From contig JALLBK010000402.1 in the NCBI GenBank assembly GCA_036940085.1, forward strand, positions 1 to 22,359: a DNA stretch of 22,359 nucleotides, given 5' to 3'. Shown here piece after piece: positions 8,991 to 18,173 of this stretch. Each line of letters starts with the position of its first letter. Within the stretch, counting starts at the first letter, position 1. The translations under genes were made by a program, and so were the position numbers. The notes beneath the pieces are model-generated. The model ran no database searches. It worked only from the letters and a program-made list of their open reading frames with translations, and was not told the origin of the DNA. The DNA comes from Discostella pseudostelligera (lineage: Eukaryota; Bacillariophyta; Thalassiosirophyceae; Thalassiosirales; Thalassiosiraceae).

Positions 8991-11858
8991 TCACCAATTC
9001 TCTTCATTCTCAAAGGTATCATCCGTTGGAGCATCATCTGTATCAAAATGATGTCCAAACAACTGCTGAAAAAATGCTTGGTCCTCGGCGAAATCCTCTC
9101 GAAAGTACTCAAACTTAACACCCTCATAGAATGGTTCCTCTTGCTCAACTCTCATATAAGTGGCCGGGCCAATCGTATCATGTAATTTCCACCATATGAT
9201 GTAACACGGATAGTACAATGGACAGTTATCAAATTCGTGTGAACAGCTGGGCGCGTACTCCTTGGATACTGAATCATGGATACAACAGAAGGATGGCTTG
9301 CACATTTCGTAGCAATCGATGAAATTCGCCTCGCGCTCGCCTTCTCGCGAGCTTCCTGGGGGATACAGCTCGTTGTTGTGTTTGTCGCATACCTTCTTTA
9401 GCTCTTGTGGCGGGCATTGCAAAGGCGCATCTGGACTACAGTCGAGGCAGCCATCGGGGCACACGGTTTGGGTTGGGGCACCGGTGAGGGCGGTGAGGAA
9501 AAGAGTGGGGGCAAGGGTTGGTTCACTGCTACCCTCACCCTCCGAGCAGTCGGTGATATCGGCAAAACAGGATTCGTCTCCAAAACAATCATCATCGGAT
9601 TCGCACTTGGTAGTGCACTTTGCGGCATCATCAAAATCAACACCACAATACTGAACCTTAACTTCTTCCACGCATTCGGTCACATCCCCGTAACAAGACT
9701 CTCCGTTTCGACAGTCTGAATCTGCATCGCACTTGTCAGCGCATTTACTAGCATCTGTAAAGTCTTCTCCGCAATACTTGTCTCCTGCTGGTGAACATTC
9801 ACTTATCCCACCAAAGCATGAGTCTTTTCCAGAACAATCATCATCTGACTTGCATTTCTCTTCACAATTCGAACTGGCATCCTCAAAATCTTTCCCGCAA
9901 TACCCGTCGCTGATATCGTCTTCAGCAATTTCATCATCCTTTTTGATAATGAAACATCGCTTCCCACTTTTTGTTTTGCCAGATTTTGCATCAGCCGACT
10001 TGCTGGATTTGCCATAATGCTGGGATGGCATTATCTGGTTTTGGTAAGCTTCTGTCATAGATGATGGCAGTTTGGAACTCTTCGTCACCTTGCTTGATTT
10101 GGCATAATTATACACATAGATCGTGCTCTGCAACTTTCGGAGCGCGAGCGACGGACTGGCAGTAGCCGATACAAGTGATGGACGTGAAGAAGCCTGTGAG
10201 GTTGATGGACTTGAAGACGCCGGCACAGATGATGGACTATAGGTGTTCGATACAATCGTCGGACTCGAGGTGACCGACGTAATTGATGGACTGCTAGTGT
10301 CAGACACAATTGTTGGGATGGTAGTAACGGACACTGTCGTCGGACTGGCAGTTTTCGCTGCAGGTGGTGGCCTTGCAGTTGCCAACGCAATCGACGGACT
10401 TGTGGTTGGCGACACTGACGGACTGACAGTTTCCGATGCAGGTGATGGCCTTGCAGTTACCAACGCAATCGACGGACTTGTGGTTGGCGCCACTGACGGA
10501 CTGGCAGTTTCCGATGCAGGTGATGGCCTTGCAGTTGCCAACGCAATCGACGGGCTTGTGGTTGGCGACACAATTGATGGACTTTCAGTGTCTCCAGTGT
10601 CATTTTCCGAGTTCATGTCGTCATCTTTATTTTCTTCCGCGTTGTCTTCTACTTCGTCGTCGTCTTCCATTTCATCCTCTTCAATTTCTATGTCGTCATC
10701 ATCTTCCTCCTCCTCTTTGACATCCTCTTCTTTGTCATCGTCATATTTCTCTGGGTCCTCATCATCTTTGTGGTCTTCATCTTCATCATCCTTTTCGTCG
10801 TCATCTTCTTCGTCGCTACCTGATCCCTTGCCATCCTCTTCATCATCGTCACCTTTGTGATCCTCATCACCGTTGTTTTCCTCCTCGTCCTTTTCATTGT
10901 CTTGTTTTCCTTCATCCTCCGATCCCTTGATATCATCTTCGTCATCTCCACCTTCAATTAGTACCGGGATTAGATCCTCAAAAATATATCCAGCGTCATC
11001 GTCATACTCGAGATCGTGATATTCATAACATTCATCATAGGTCTCGATATACTCGATTTCCTCGAGCAAACCATCATCGGCAGAGGTATCATCATCACCC
11101 ATCGTGGAAGAAAATTTGTCATCATCTCCATTGTCGTTGTTATCCTCGACTGTATTAATCATTGTTGACTCTTCATCTGAGGAGGACCCATATGGAGCTG
11201 GTACCCAGTACATGGCGAACTCACTTTTTCCCGACTTGCTACCACTAAGCGATCTATATCCCCGAAGTATTGATCCTAGCCCGGCCACCTTTCTCTCATC
11301 ACGACTCGGACGATGCTGGTGTCCCATGGGTTCCATCTCCGGTGATAATATTCCACGTCGCAGGTTTGGTCGGTGTGTCTGGAATGGATACTGTTGCCGA
11401 CGATCTGACTTATTGACGCGAGAGCCATCTGCCAGCCGCCTCCTCTTGCTCTCCTTCGTGACCTTTGTCGCAACCATGCGTTCCATCTCATCAAGCCACC
11501 TAGTGTGCGTCGAACCGTCATAGTTGTGGCTACTGCTGGTACTTTCTAATGAATGGAGAATGCTCATCGTGTCAGAGGATAATTCGTTGCGCCAGTGTAA
11601 CTGTTTTAGAATTCGTGAGAGTTTCTGCAGCTCTCGGACATTCGACTTTGTCATGCGGTCGTTATTGGAGAGAATCTCGTCTGCAACCGAAGGATGGTCA
11701 CCGATTCTATTTCTATTATTTCTGTTGTTCGAGGCATGCGTCATGGTCGGAATTATGGCTGAGGCGGTCATAGATAATGCAATTGCCGCATCACTTGCCA
11801 GTAGAAACAACCTCCTCCTTCTTCGTTTATGCTGCATTATTGCCCCCTTGCTTGTCAT
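8991..11858 (-). CDS. Secreted acidic, mucin-like, Cys-rich protein (putative wall/biosilica-associated)
   Basis: A single exon encodes 955 residues. In order: a basic start (RRRRR) and signal peptide (about 17-42); RRRL and LRKL sites (139-142, 573-576) that fit the Arg-X-Leu processing motif of diatom silica proteins; an Asp/Glu-rich region (about 242-424); a Ser/Thr/Pro-rich, mucin-like region (425-575) with three 26-residue repeats; a Lys/Ser cluster (587-634, with KSSK and KSGK units); three six-Cys repeats beginning YCGxDF (653-688, 695-729, 737-771); and a C-terminal 12-Cys domain (800-914). That last domain, with CKPSFCCIHD and WWKLHDT, is shared with the protein at 16188-17643. The acid-plus-Lys/Ser composition recalls silaffins and cingulins. 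No enzyme motif is visible; a structural or matrix role is inferred. It converges with the methyltransferase gene. Confidence 0.8.
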   Translation of the reverse strand: MTSKGAIMQHKRRRRRLFLLASDAAIALSMTASAIIPTMTHASNNRNNRNRIGDHPSVADEILSNNDRMTKSNVRELQKLSRILKQLHWRNELSSDTMSILHSLESTSSSHNYDGSTHTRWLDEMERMVATKVTKESKRRRLADGSRVNKSDRRQQYPFQTHRPNLRRGILSPEMEPMGHQHRPSRDERKVAGLGSILRGYRSLSGSKSGKSEFAMYWVPAPYGSSSDEESTMINTVEDNNDNGDDDKFSSTMGDDDTSADDGLLEEIEYIETYDECYEYHDLEYDDDAGYIFEDLIPVLIEGGDDEDDIKGSEDEGKQDNEKDEEENNGDEDHKGDDDEEDGKGSGSDEEDDDEKDDEDEDHKDDEDPEKYDDDKEEDVKEEEEDDDDIEIEEDEMEDDDEVEDNAEENKDDDMNSENDTGDTESPSIVSPTTSPSIALATARPSPASETASPSVAPTTSPSIALVTARPSPASETVSPSVSPTTSPSIALATARPPPAAKTASPTTVSVTTIPTIVSDTSSPSITSVTSSPTIVSNTYSPSSVPASSSPSTSQASSRPSLVSATASPSLALRKLQSTIYVYNYAKSSKVTKSSKLPSSMTEAYQNQIMPSQHYGKSSKSADAKSGKTKSGKRCFIIKKDDEIAEDDISDGYCGKDFEDASSNCEEKCKSDDDCSGKDSCFGGISECSPAGDKYCGEDFTDASKCADKCDADSDCRNGESCYGDVTECVEEVKVQYCGVDFDDAAKCTTKCESDDDCFGDESCFADITDCSEGEGSSEPTLAPTLFLTALTGAPTQTVCPDGCLDCSPDAPLQCPPQELKKVCDKHNNELYPPGSSREGEREANFIDCYEMCKPSFCCIHDSVSKEYAPSCSHEFDNCPLYYPCYIIWWKLHDTIGPATYMRVEQEEPFYEGVKFEYFREDFAEDQAFFQQLFGHHFDTDDAPTDDTFENEENW
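10332..10565 (-). repeat. 78-bp tandem repeat inside the 955-residue gene
   Basis: Three nearly identical 78-bp units encode 26-residue Ser/Thr/Pro repeats centred on TTSPSIAL and ARPSPASE. Degenerate SPT-type units continue beyond them towards 10140. The low divergence suggests recent expansion or gene conversion, and copy number may vary between alleles. Confidence 0.85.
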
Positions 11859-12339
11859 CGTATTAATATCGGATAATTGAGTCTCTATCGACTATTGAGT
11901 GAATGATATCTCTCTTGTGATTGATAAGTAGATTGAAATAGTCGGTTGGGCTGCATGCTGCGGTCGGATGGTATGTCGGAGGCAAATCCGAATATCACAA
12001 AACAGTTGTGTTTCATACCGAAATCCACTTATTCCGACATGCGCAACATCAGAGGGATTTGGCGATAACGACTACATAGACTATGTAGACAAAATCGCTG
12101 AAACCGCTCAAGTCTTGTCCTCTCCGCCGACCAAACAATACTGTGTATTCAGCTTATGATGGCGTGTCGACCTTCGAGTGATACCAGAGTATTAATGTAT
12201 TGAATGATGTTAATCTATGCAGATTGAAAATAAACCATTTCGTGCGTCGAAAATGTATTCAGGATCTTTGCCGTGTCATGCATCACATTCGGTAGGTATG
12301 TCGAAGTGGATGGCGTCGGTGTGCTGTTCTTTCTTTTAT
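11859..12339. other. Intergenic region with a symmetrical dyad, upstream of the 955-residue gene
   Basis: Both flanking genes are on the minus strand, so this holds the promoter of the gene starting at 11858 and the 3' end of the microexon gene. Apart from the dyad at 12062-12098 nothing recognisable is present. Confidence 0.55.
12062..12098. promoter_or_regulatory. Symmetrical inverted repeat (37 bp)
   Basis: CTACATAG, one A, then CTATGTAG form a perfect 17-bp dyad at 12072-12088. Outer arms GCGAT (12062-12066) and ATCGC (12094-12098) are placed symmetrically, each 5 bp from the core. It lies about 205-240 bp upstream of the ATG at 11858. It could be a dimer binding site or a hairpin. Confidence 0.45.
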
Positions 12340-15300
12340 CTACCATCCACCATCATGCCTTTCGTCGTCTTGCCAACCATCATCTTGCCATCTATCATCA
12401 TGAGTCCCATCATCGTGCCACCCTCCTTGCCAACCATCACCTTGCGATTTTCCCTTCCAGGATGGATGGCGGCATCTCTTACTTGTTTTCGACGTCCAAT
12501 ATTTTCCAGATTTAGTGCCTGATGAATCACCCGACTTACTACCCCTACCAGAGCTCTCACCCCATTCTATCCGCTCGCCCCAATACTCCCACTCACTGAG
12601 TAATCGTTCATTTTCTTCAGCGAGTGCTCGCTCATCCTTTTGCTGTTTGTGTGATTCATGTGCTCGTTCATTATCTCGTCCAATTTTCTCATCGTCGACC
12701 CAAAGAAACACATCATCGTCGTCGCCAAGCTTGTCTCCAAGTCTATTCGTTTTAACATTGAATTCCGCCTCAACTAAATCCTCGGTCTCATTTGAAACGG
12801 ATCTTCATGGAGAAAAATATGGTAAGATTAGATTAATGAGCTGTGGCACAATGCATTCTATGATGGAAGGAACAGAATCCGACGATGCTAAGAACTTACG
12901 GTGATAACGATGGTGACAAAGTACTGTTCAAGGTATGCAAATGATGAAATTCCGGTAAATGTCAACTAGCAACACACACAAAGATGATACGAAATCGTCA
13001 GGGCTTGCACTCACGGGCTCATAGAAGGCGACTAGGTTTCAAAACGAAGAAGTTAGTTCCATATTCAGCTTTTCATCCGATGAAGTACATAAAAAATTGC
13101 CTCACCGTAGGGTTGTCAACAGTGTTCCTGTAGGTATGAACGAGTGATGACAAAAAGGAGATGAGTGAGATGTGTTGATGTGAGATCCGCTTCGGCGATG
13201 GGGGTCGGTCGAAGTTACATTTTGATGCAGAATTCTGAACTCACGGTGACAGTGATGGCGACATGGTTCTGGAAGCATACGCAAAAAACGAGATGAATTG
13301 TTGTGATATGAGTCAGACATAATCGCTGCAGCTTCTTCACGTAAACTAATGGAGCACAAATGGACTCACGGACTAATCGTTGGACTTTGTGATGGAGTCT
13401 GTTTGCAAGAAGGGAAGTGAAACATGTGAATATCTGCGCTCCCCTATCACTCGGAACATTTTCCAACACATCTCGATGAGACTGGTTAAGCTGACACTTA
13501 CCGTTCCCGATTCGCTGTACATGAAGAAAAATGATAAAATGGTTTCGGTTGATAATTTGAAGTCAGTTGCGCATATCTACTGATGGCAAGTTGACAGCTA
13601 TTAAAGAATGCCCTTGAACTTACGGTGACAATGTTGGCGACATTGTACTGTACAAAACCATTACAGGAGAGATGCCCGAAATTTGTCGTGACACGAATGC
13701 GGTGAATCATTTGTCTCAAGGAGAAGCAATGTGATGATACAAGTTGATTCAAAACTCACGGGCTTTGAGTTGGACTAAGTGATGGCGGCTGATAAGAGAG
13801 TGATGCAAAGGATGCAAAGTTGAGACCATATTCTCAACCTCACTGGGAAGGCATAGAATTAACAAATTGAGTAAAATATATCAAGCTTTGTCCTTACCAG
13901 ACTTGTAGCACCAGCTCTATGACATAAGTGACGAAAAGTGTCGTTTGTGAGAGGTTCAAGCATTTAGATGCCATTGTGTTCATGCGCGAAACACGTGGAA
14001 GAGAATTAAAATAGGTTGTTGCTGTCAGATACGATGGTCAAGATTTCGAACATGAACATGGAAAACGAAATGATGTAAACTCACGGACTGAGGGTAGGAC
14101 TTAAGCTTGGCTCCTAAAAAGAAGAACAAAAACACGTAAGTATATCATTCAATCTGGATTAGATGCTTGGACGGAACTGAATCCTTACCGGAGTGCCTTC
14201 CTTGGCGCTAAATGGAGAAATTAATGACACGTTGGATTGTGAGTAAACTGCATAGCTCCATCGAATCGGACAAGCAAAATCTTTGGTCTTACTTTGGAGA
14301 CATTGAACTGTATGAAGAATGAAAAAGTGGTTTAGTTCGATTATCTCATCCACACGACAATGGGTAAAAATGCCCTCAGTTGTTCATGGTAATAATGATG
14401 GTACTCACGGTGATACGGTTGGACTCAGGGTTGGACTTATTGTTGGACTCAGTGTTGGAATCTGAAATGGTTACGAGAGAGAAAGCGAATGAAGATGAGT
14501 GTCCAAGCCAGCTCGAAGGCAAGCAAAACCCTGTACTTACCATGTCTTCTTGTCCCAAGTAGCTATTCGAAGCGATAGATGACAATAAGAGTTTGATAAG
14601 TTCGAATTTGTACGCAAGAAAGTCCCCTGATCACTGTAGCAGTGCAAGCAAGCACGCAAACTTACGTTGGTTCAGATGTTCTAGTTGATGGGAATGGAGA
14701 GAGGTGGAAAAAGGGAAGCGTGAGCAAGAATAAAGATCTACTTCCTGGAAAGGATTTGCGTCGCATTATCACTCACGGCGTATCTTCCCAGTAGCATTCA
14801 TCCCAACTCTTACTCCACTTGGATGATTTTGACCATTTGTGTGCCTTTCCGTTGCGCTTACTTCCTTTGCTGTTGATATTATGGAACAATCGTCCACGCC
14901 GAACAATCGCCCCCATGGGCCGATATTTACCATCGCCTGCACCAGCACTGTTCGAAGGCATCCCAATGCCTATGTACTGGTGTTGATTCAGATCATTTTG
15001 CGTTTGTTGATGTTGTTGCGTTTGTTGATGATGGTTCCTTTCTTGTCGTTCCTTGTTATGGTGTTCACCAATCTGTAATGTTCTCGACGGTATTTCTTCA
15101 GAACCCAAGTAAAGTTCCGAAGTATCTACCGATGAAGGCATCATTTGCCCTTTACCTCCGCCAGGTTGTTTGCTGGTTGCGCGCAGTTGATGGTGCTTTG
15201 GAATCAGAACTAAATTTTTATGATATAGTTTCTCATCCAATGAGTCTGAATGTCGTGTGGCCATGTGCTCATGATCTATTGTCCTTCGTTTACCAATACT

Positions 15301-15420
15301 TCTGCTGTGGTAAACTTCAATGGATGACGATGATGCACCATCGTGAATTAGACTGGCAAAGACTACTGCCATTCGAAAAAGAGTCATCATCATCATTCTG
15401 GACTGCCTTCTTCTTGCCAT
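12340..15420 (-). CDS. Cingulin/silaffin-like secreted protein with 15 microexons
   Basis: Seventeen exons give 486 residues in one continuous frame: 15420-14777, 14680-14666, 14562-14541, 14461-14409, 14307-14293, 14207-14189, 14113-14085, 13916-13898, 13788-13760, 13647-13624, 13514-13502, 13398-13370, 13268-13245, 13127-13106, 13031-13015, 12923-12900, 12802-12340. All introns are GT-AG with GTGAG or GTAAG donors, 74-168 nt. Exon 1 gives a signal peptide (about 1-31), an Arg-X-Leu site (SRTLQ, 113-115), a His/Gln-rich stretch (120-150) and KWSKSSKWSKSW. Exons 2-16 encode Ser-Pro-Thr repeats (215-333). Exon 17 gives an acidic segment, Lys/Ser/Gly units (417-433) and a Trp/Asp/Gly tail (454-486). 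Trp- plus Lys-rich composition recalls the CinW cingulins of Thalassiosira frustules. No enzyme domain is seen; a biosilica-matrix role is inferred from composition only. Confidence 0.78.
12802..14777 (-). repeat. Repeating three-exon module of Ser-Pro-Thr microexons
   Basis: The 15 internal exons fall into three phase classes: 2-to-2 (15, 15, 24, 24, 24 nt), 2-to-0 (22, 19, 19, 13, 22 nt) and 0-to-2 (53, 29, 29, 29, 17 nt). They cycle in a fixed order with one member missing between exons 7 and 8, where the intron is longest (168 nt). The 24-nt exons at 13647, 13268 and 12923 are near copies (PTMSPTLSP, PTMSPSLSP, PTLSPSLSP), and so are the 29-nt exons at 14113, 13788 and 13398. Flanking introns also share short stretches. 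This indicates tandem duplication of an exon triplet. Confidence 0.75.
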
Positions 15421-16187
15421 TTTGATAATACGTATTATGTATTGTCGAATTCAATGATGGGGTGATTTATCGCGAACGAAGCGACGCAGAACAGTTTCCA
15501 GAGATTAATGAATATTCTTCTCGATCGAATGAGTAGGCACAGCTGTTCCGTTACTCTTCCTCTCTCCCCCCCTTTCAATTTAAAGTACTAATTCGCTTTC
15601 CATTGATATTTTTCGGGGCATGACAACAAAGAGGGACATGGCGACGTCCCCTACTACTTCACATCGACGCCGACGGTGAAAGTGAAAGGAGGTGACGATG
15701 GGAACTTTGTGAGCAAAAATTTGAGATCGGCTTCAAATTCAAATTTATTTTAGTTTCTCAATATTGTACTAATTCCTACATTCTAGAGAACCTTTCTGGC
15801 ATTCGAATTTGGCTTGTACCAGTTCCTCTCGTACAATTCGACTCAACGCTCAACGCATTTGAGCGATGAATATATTGTATGGACCGTAGCAAAGTTCGCT
15901 AAAGAAGCCTTAAGGTTAGAGAGACTGCACCCAAATCAATCGCCATCGCGGTTCCACCGCACTACGATGTCATCAATCGTCGGGTCAACTCAACCGACGA
16001 CGTCCACCCCAAGCAATCATCGCAACCCAGCTGACCATTGAAGGCTGGTCAACTACCTACTCCTACCAATAATGGTGCATTATCACTGCTACTCCTTCGA
16101 GTTGTAGGTACAGTTCTATTGGTTATTGGACAGAGAGATAGCGAAAGAGTCGAACAGTATCGGAAAGCAAATAGACACATCATCATC
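15421..16187. other. Divergent intergenic region between two putative wall-protein genes
   Basis: This separates the microexon gene (-) from the 451-residue gene (+) and probably holds both promoters. A pyrimidine-rich run ending in CCCCCCC lies near 15553-15575. An 8-bp inverted repeat, AAATTTGA/TCAAATTT, sits at 15717-15724 and 15739-15746. The frame before the ATG at 16188 is open back to about 16038 but has no in-frame ATG, so it is treated as 5' UTR. Confidence 0.5.
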
Positions 16188-17643
16188 ATGATCATAGTTC
16201 GTCGGATTCTCCTCGTGACATGCGTGTCTTCCGTCGTGATTGGAACCACTATCTCACTTCTAGCCTACATCGGTAAACAATCAGATCCATCGCTGCGGTT
16301 ATACCTTGGTCGTCGGTCATTACGCAATGGCGAGAACGAGGTAAATGTTGTTGTGTCGGCATCCCGGCGAGGAAGAAAGTTTTATGACTTGTCACGCTTC
16401 ACGGAAGACGATGTAAGTGGAGAGAACAACCAATTCTATGATAATGGTATGCATGATTTTCAATTCGATTCGATTCACTTATCCATGTATCTCAACTTCA
16501 TCTAATATGCAGAAACTTGATTTGGTGAAAATGACGTACTCGGTTACGAAACTTGGAGGTGCGATCGATTGGAAAATGCAACGTAACAATTATTTAAAGT
16601 CAATTGCGATTAGCCACCGCCATCATGGTGGCAAAAATATTTCAGTTAGGTCCTCCTATGGCGGCGATGATGATTCCTATGATGGAGGAGTAGATGATAC
16701 GTTAGATGGTGTAGTGTACGATGTAGAAAAGGATATTTCTGTACAAGGTGGAGCATTAACAGCTGCAGGCAACGACGACGCGTACTCTGGTGGAATAGAC
16801 GATACCCTAGGTATTATTTCATCTCCAATTAATTCAGCAGCAGGAGGCAATGACGATGCCTACGGTGGAAACATGGATGATACCTTAGATTTTGCAGAAG
16901 AAGTATCAGAAGTATCAAAAACAACAACTGAGAGTGCTGGCAACGATGATGCCTATGATGGAGAAGTAGATGACACATTACTTGATGCAACACCAATAAA
17001 AGCAGTAGCAGCATCCAACCGCCATGCAAACGATGAGGAAGAAAATAATGAGCAACCATATCTACGGGTTGATCGACATCGTCGTCATCGTCGCTTACAA
17101 GAGAGCAATATCGACGGAGACGTCTTCGACGGATACGAATACGACCAAGGCGCATGCCCCAACGCCGGCTCACTCGATGTTCCATGCGCACCATCGAATC
17201 TCTCCTCCATCTGCAATAAGTACGATAGAGACAACGGGTCCTTCAAGGAATGTCTCGAGGCATGCAAGCCAGCCTTTTGTTGTATCCATGATGCACCACG
17301 TGAATCCAACTATCTATCGCCCAACTGCAATACCGACGAGAATTGTCCACAATATAATTATTGCTATATTGTATGGTGGAAGTTGCATGATACTGTTGGC
17401 CCGGCAATGGCTATGCGTCTCGATCAGGATGATGAGTTCTATGAAGGTGCCCAAGACGAGATCGATGCGGAGAGTAGTAATACGGATCCATTCATGACTC
17501 AGTTATTGCTTCATCATTTTGATGATATTGATCAGGTGATCGAGGATGGAACGGAGAACGATGATTTTGATGCTGAGCGGATATTTTTGAATGAAAAATA
17601 TTGGATGTACCCCGAGGTTACGAAGGTGGATATAAATGATTGA
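16188..17643 (+). CDS. Secreted/anchored protein with four Asp-rich repeats and CKPxFCCIHD domain
   Basis: Two exons, 16188-16412 and 16513-17643, encode 451 residues. The 100-nt intron is GTAAGT...ATGCAG at phase 0, joining FTEDD to KLDLV. The N-terminus (MIIVRRILLVTC..., about 1-28) is a signal peptide or signal anchor. Four copies of a 14-residue motif, consensus G-N-D-D-A-Y-x-G-x-x-D-D-T-L, occur at about 126-139, 161-174, 187-200 and 218-231. RHRRLQ near 270 fits an Arg-X-Leu processing site. The C-terminal domain (about 290-385) has ten Cys and the signature CKPAFCCIHD then WWKLHDT, shared with the 955-residue protein at 8991-11858. A calcium- or silica-binding role for the acidic repeats is conceivable but unproven. 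Function unknown. Confidence 0.8.
16663..16980 (+). repeat. Four dispersed 42-bp Asp-rich coding repeats
   Basis: Copies lie at 16663-16704, 16768-16809, 16846-16887 and 16939-16980. They are conserved in protein (DDxY...DDTL) but vary at synonymous sites, and the linkers between them (36-63 bp) differ. That pattern suggests selection on the protein rather than very recent duplication. Confidence 0.8.
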
Positions 17644-17739
17644 TTTATTGAGCGGGAGGAAAGAGTAAGAGCGGTATGGCGGCAGAGACGAGACGATCAC
17701 CGTTCAATTTTGGTAGCATAATTCATAAATTACGCTTGA

Positions 17740-17766
17740 GTTGCATACGCTCCTTTTAGATGCAAC
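17740..17766. repeat. Inverted repeat GTTGCAT/ATGCAAC
   Basis: Seven-base arms are separated by 13 nt, about 100 bp after the stop of the 451-residue gene. It could form a 3' UTR hairpin, but a match of this length may be chance. Confidence 0.35.
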
Positions 17767-18000
17767 CAAATCCCACGCAATGTAAATGATGTATAATACG
17801 GAGGAGGATAATGGATGGCCGTAGAGCATACCATAGACTCTTATTCAATCAAGCCACGGTGATTTGCATGGCATTTTTTATCATTGCGTAGTGAACTCTA
17901 TGATACCTGTAGATCTGTCCGTCAACGGTGAGACACTTGCCTCGGTCTGTCCGTGGACGTTCTTCACTCAGTCTGGCCGGCTGCCGTCACTTCTCTGTGC

Positions 18001-18010
18001 TCCACGTGGA
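18001..18010. promoter_or_regulatory. G-box palindrome TCCACGTGGA
   Basis: A perfect 10-bp palindrome with a CACGTG core lies about 165 bp before the bS21 ATG. In plants and algae such sites bind bHLH or bZIP factors and are common near light-regulated plastid genes; the role here is inferred. Confidence 0.45.
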
Positions 18011-18173
18011 CTTTCGGTTTGTTCTCCAACGTCAGTCGTCTGGCCGCCCCTCGTTTCTGACGCGACGCCACAAACATCAATGGTTCCTTCCGCCCATCGC
18101 CGCCATCGCCGCCTACGGTGCACCAAGCACCACGAGCTAACGTCCACACACACCCTACCAACACATCGCAACC

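Larger units (their letters stand above)
17644..18173. other. Intergenic region upstream of plastid bS21
   Basis: It contains the 3' end of the preceding gene with a small hairpin, then the bS21 promoter with a G-box. No further gene is supported. Confidence 0.55.

Noticed and set aside
10243..10860. Long plus-strand open frame of Gly/Val and Ser repeats
   Set aside because: It is the antisense shadow of the Ser/Thr/Pro and Asp/Glu low-complexity regions of the 955-residue gene.
12896..14780. Regularly spaced short repeats on the plus strand (actcacgg, cttacgg, ttggact) that resemble a CRISPR or satellite array
   Set aside because: The repeated strings are reverse complements of splice donors (GTGAGT, GTAAGT) plus Ser-Pro-Thr codons; unit length varies and the frame is continuous on the minus strand.
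15814..16041. Possible small protein upstream of the 451-residue gene
   Set aside because: A short stretch looks protein-like, but there is no homology, signal or clear splice link, so it is more likely promoter or 5' UTR.
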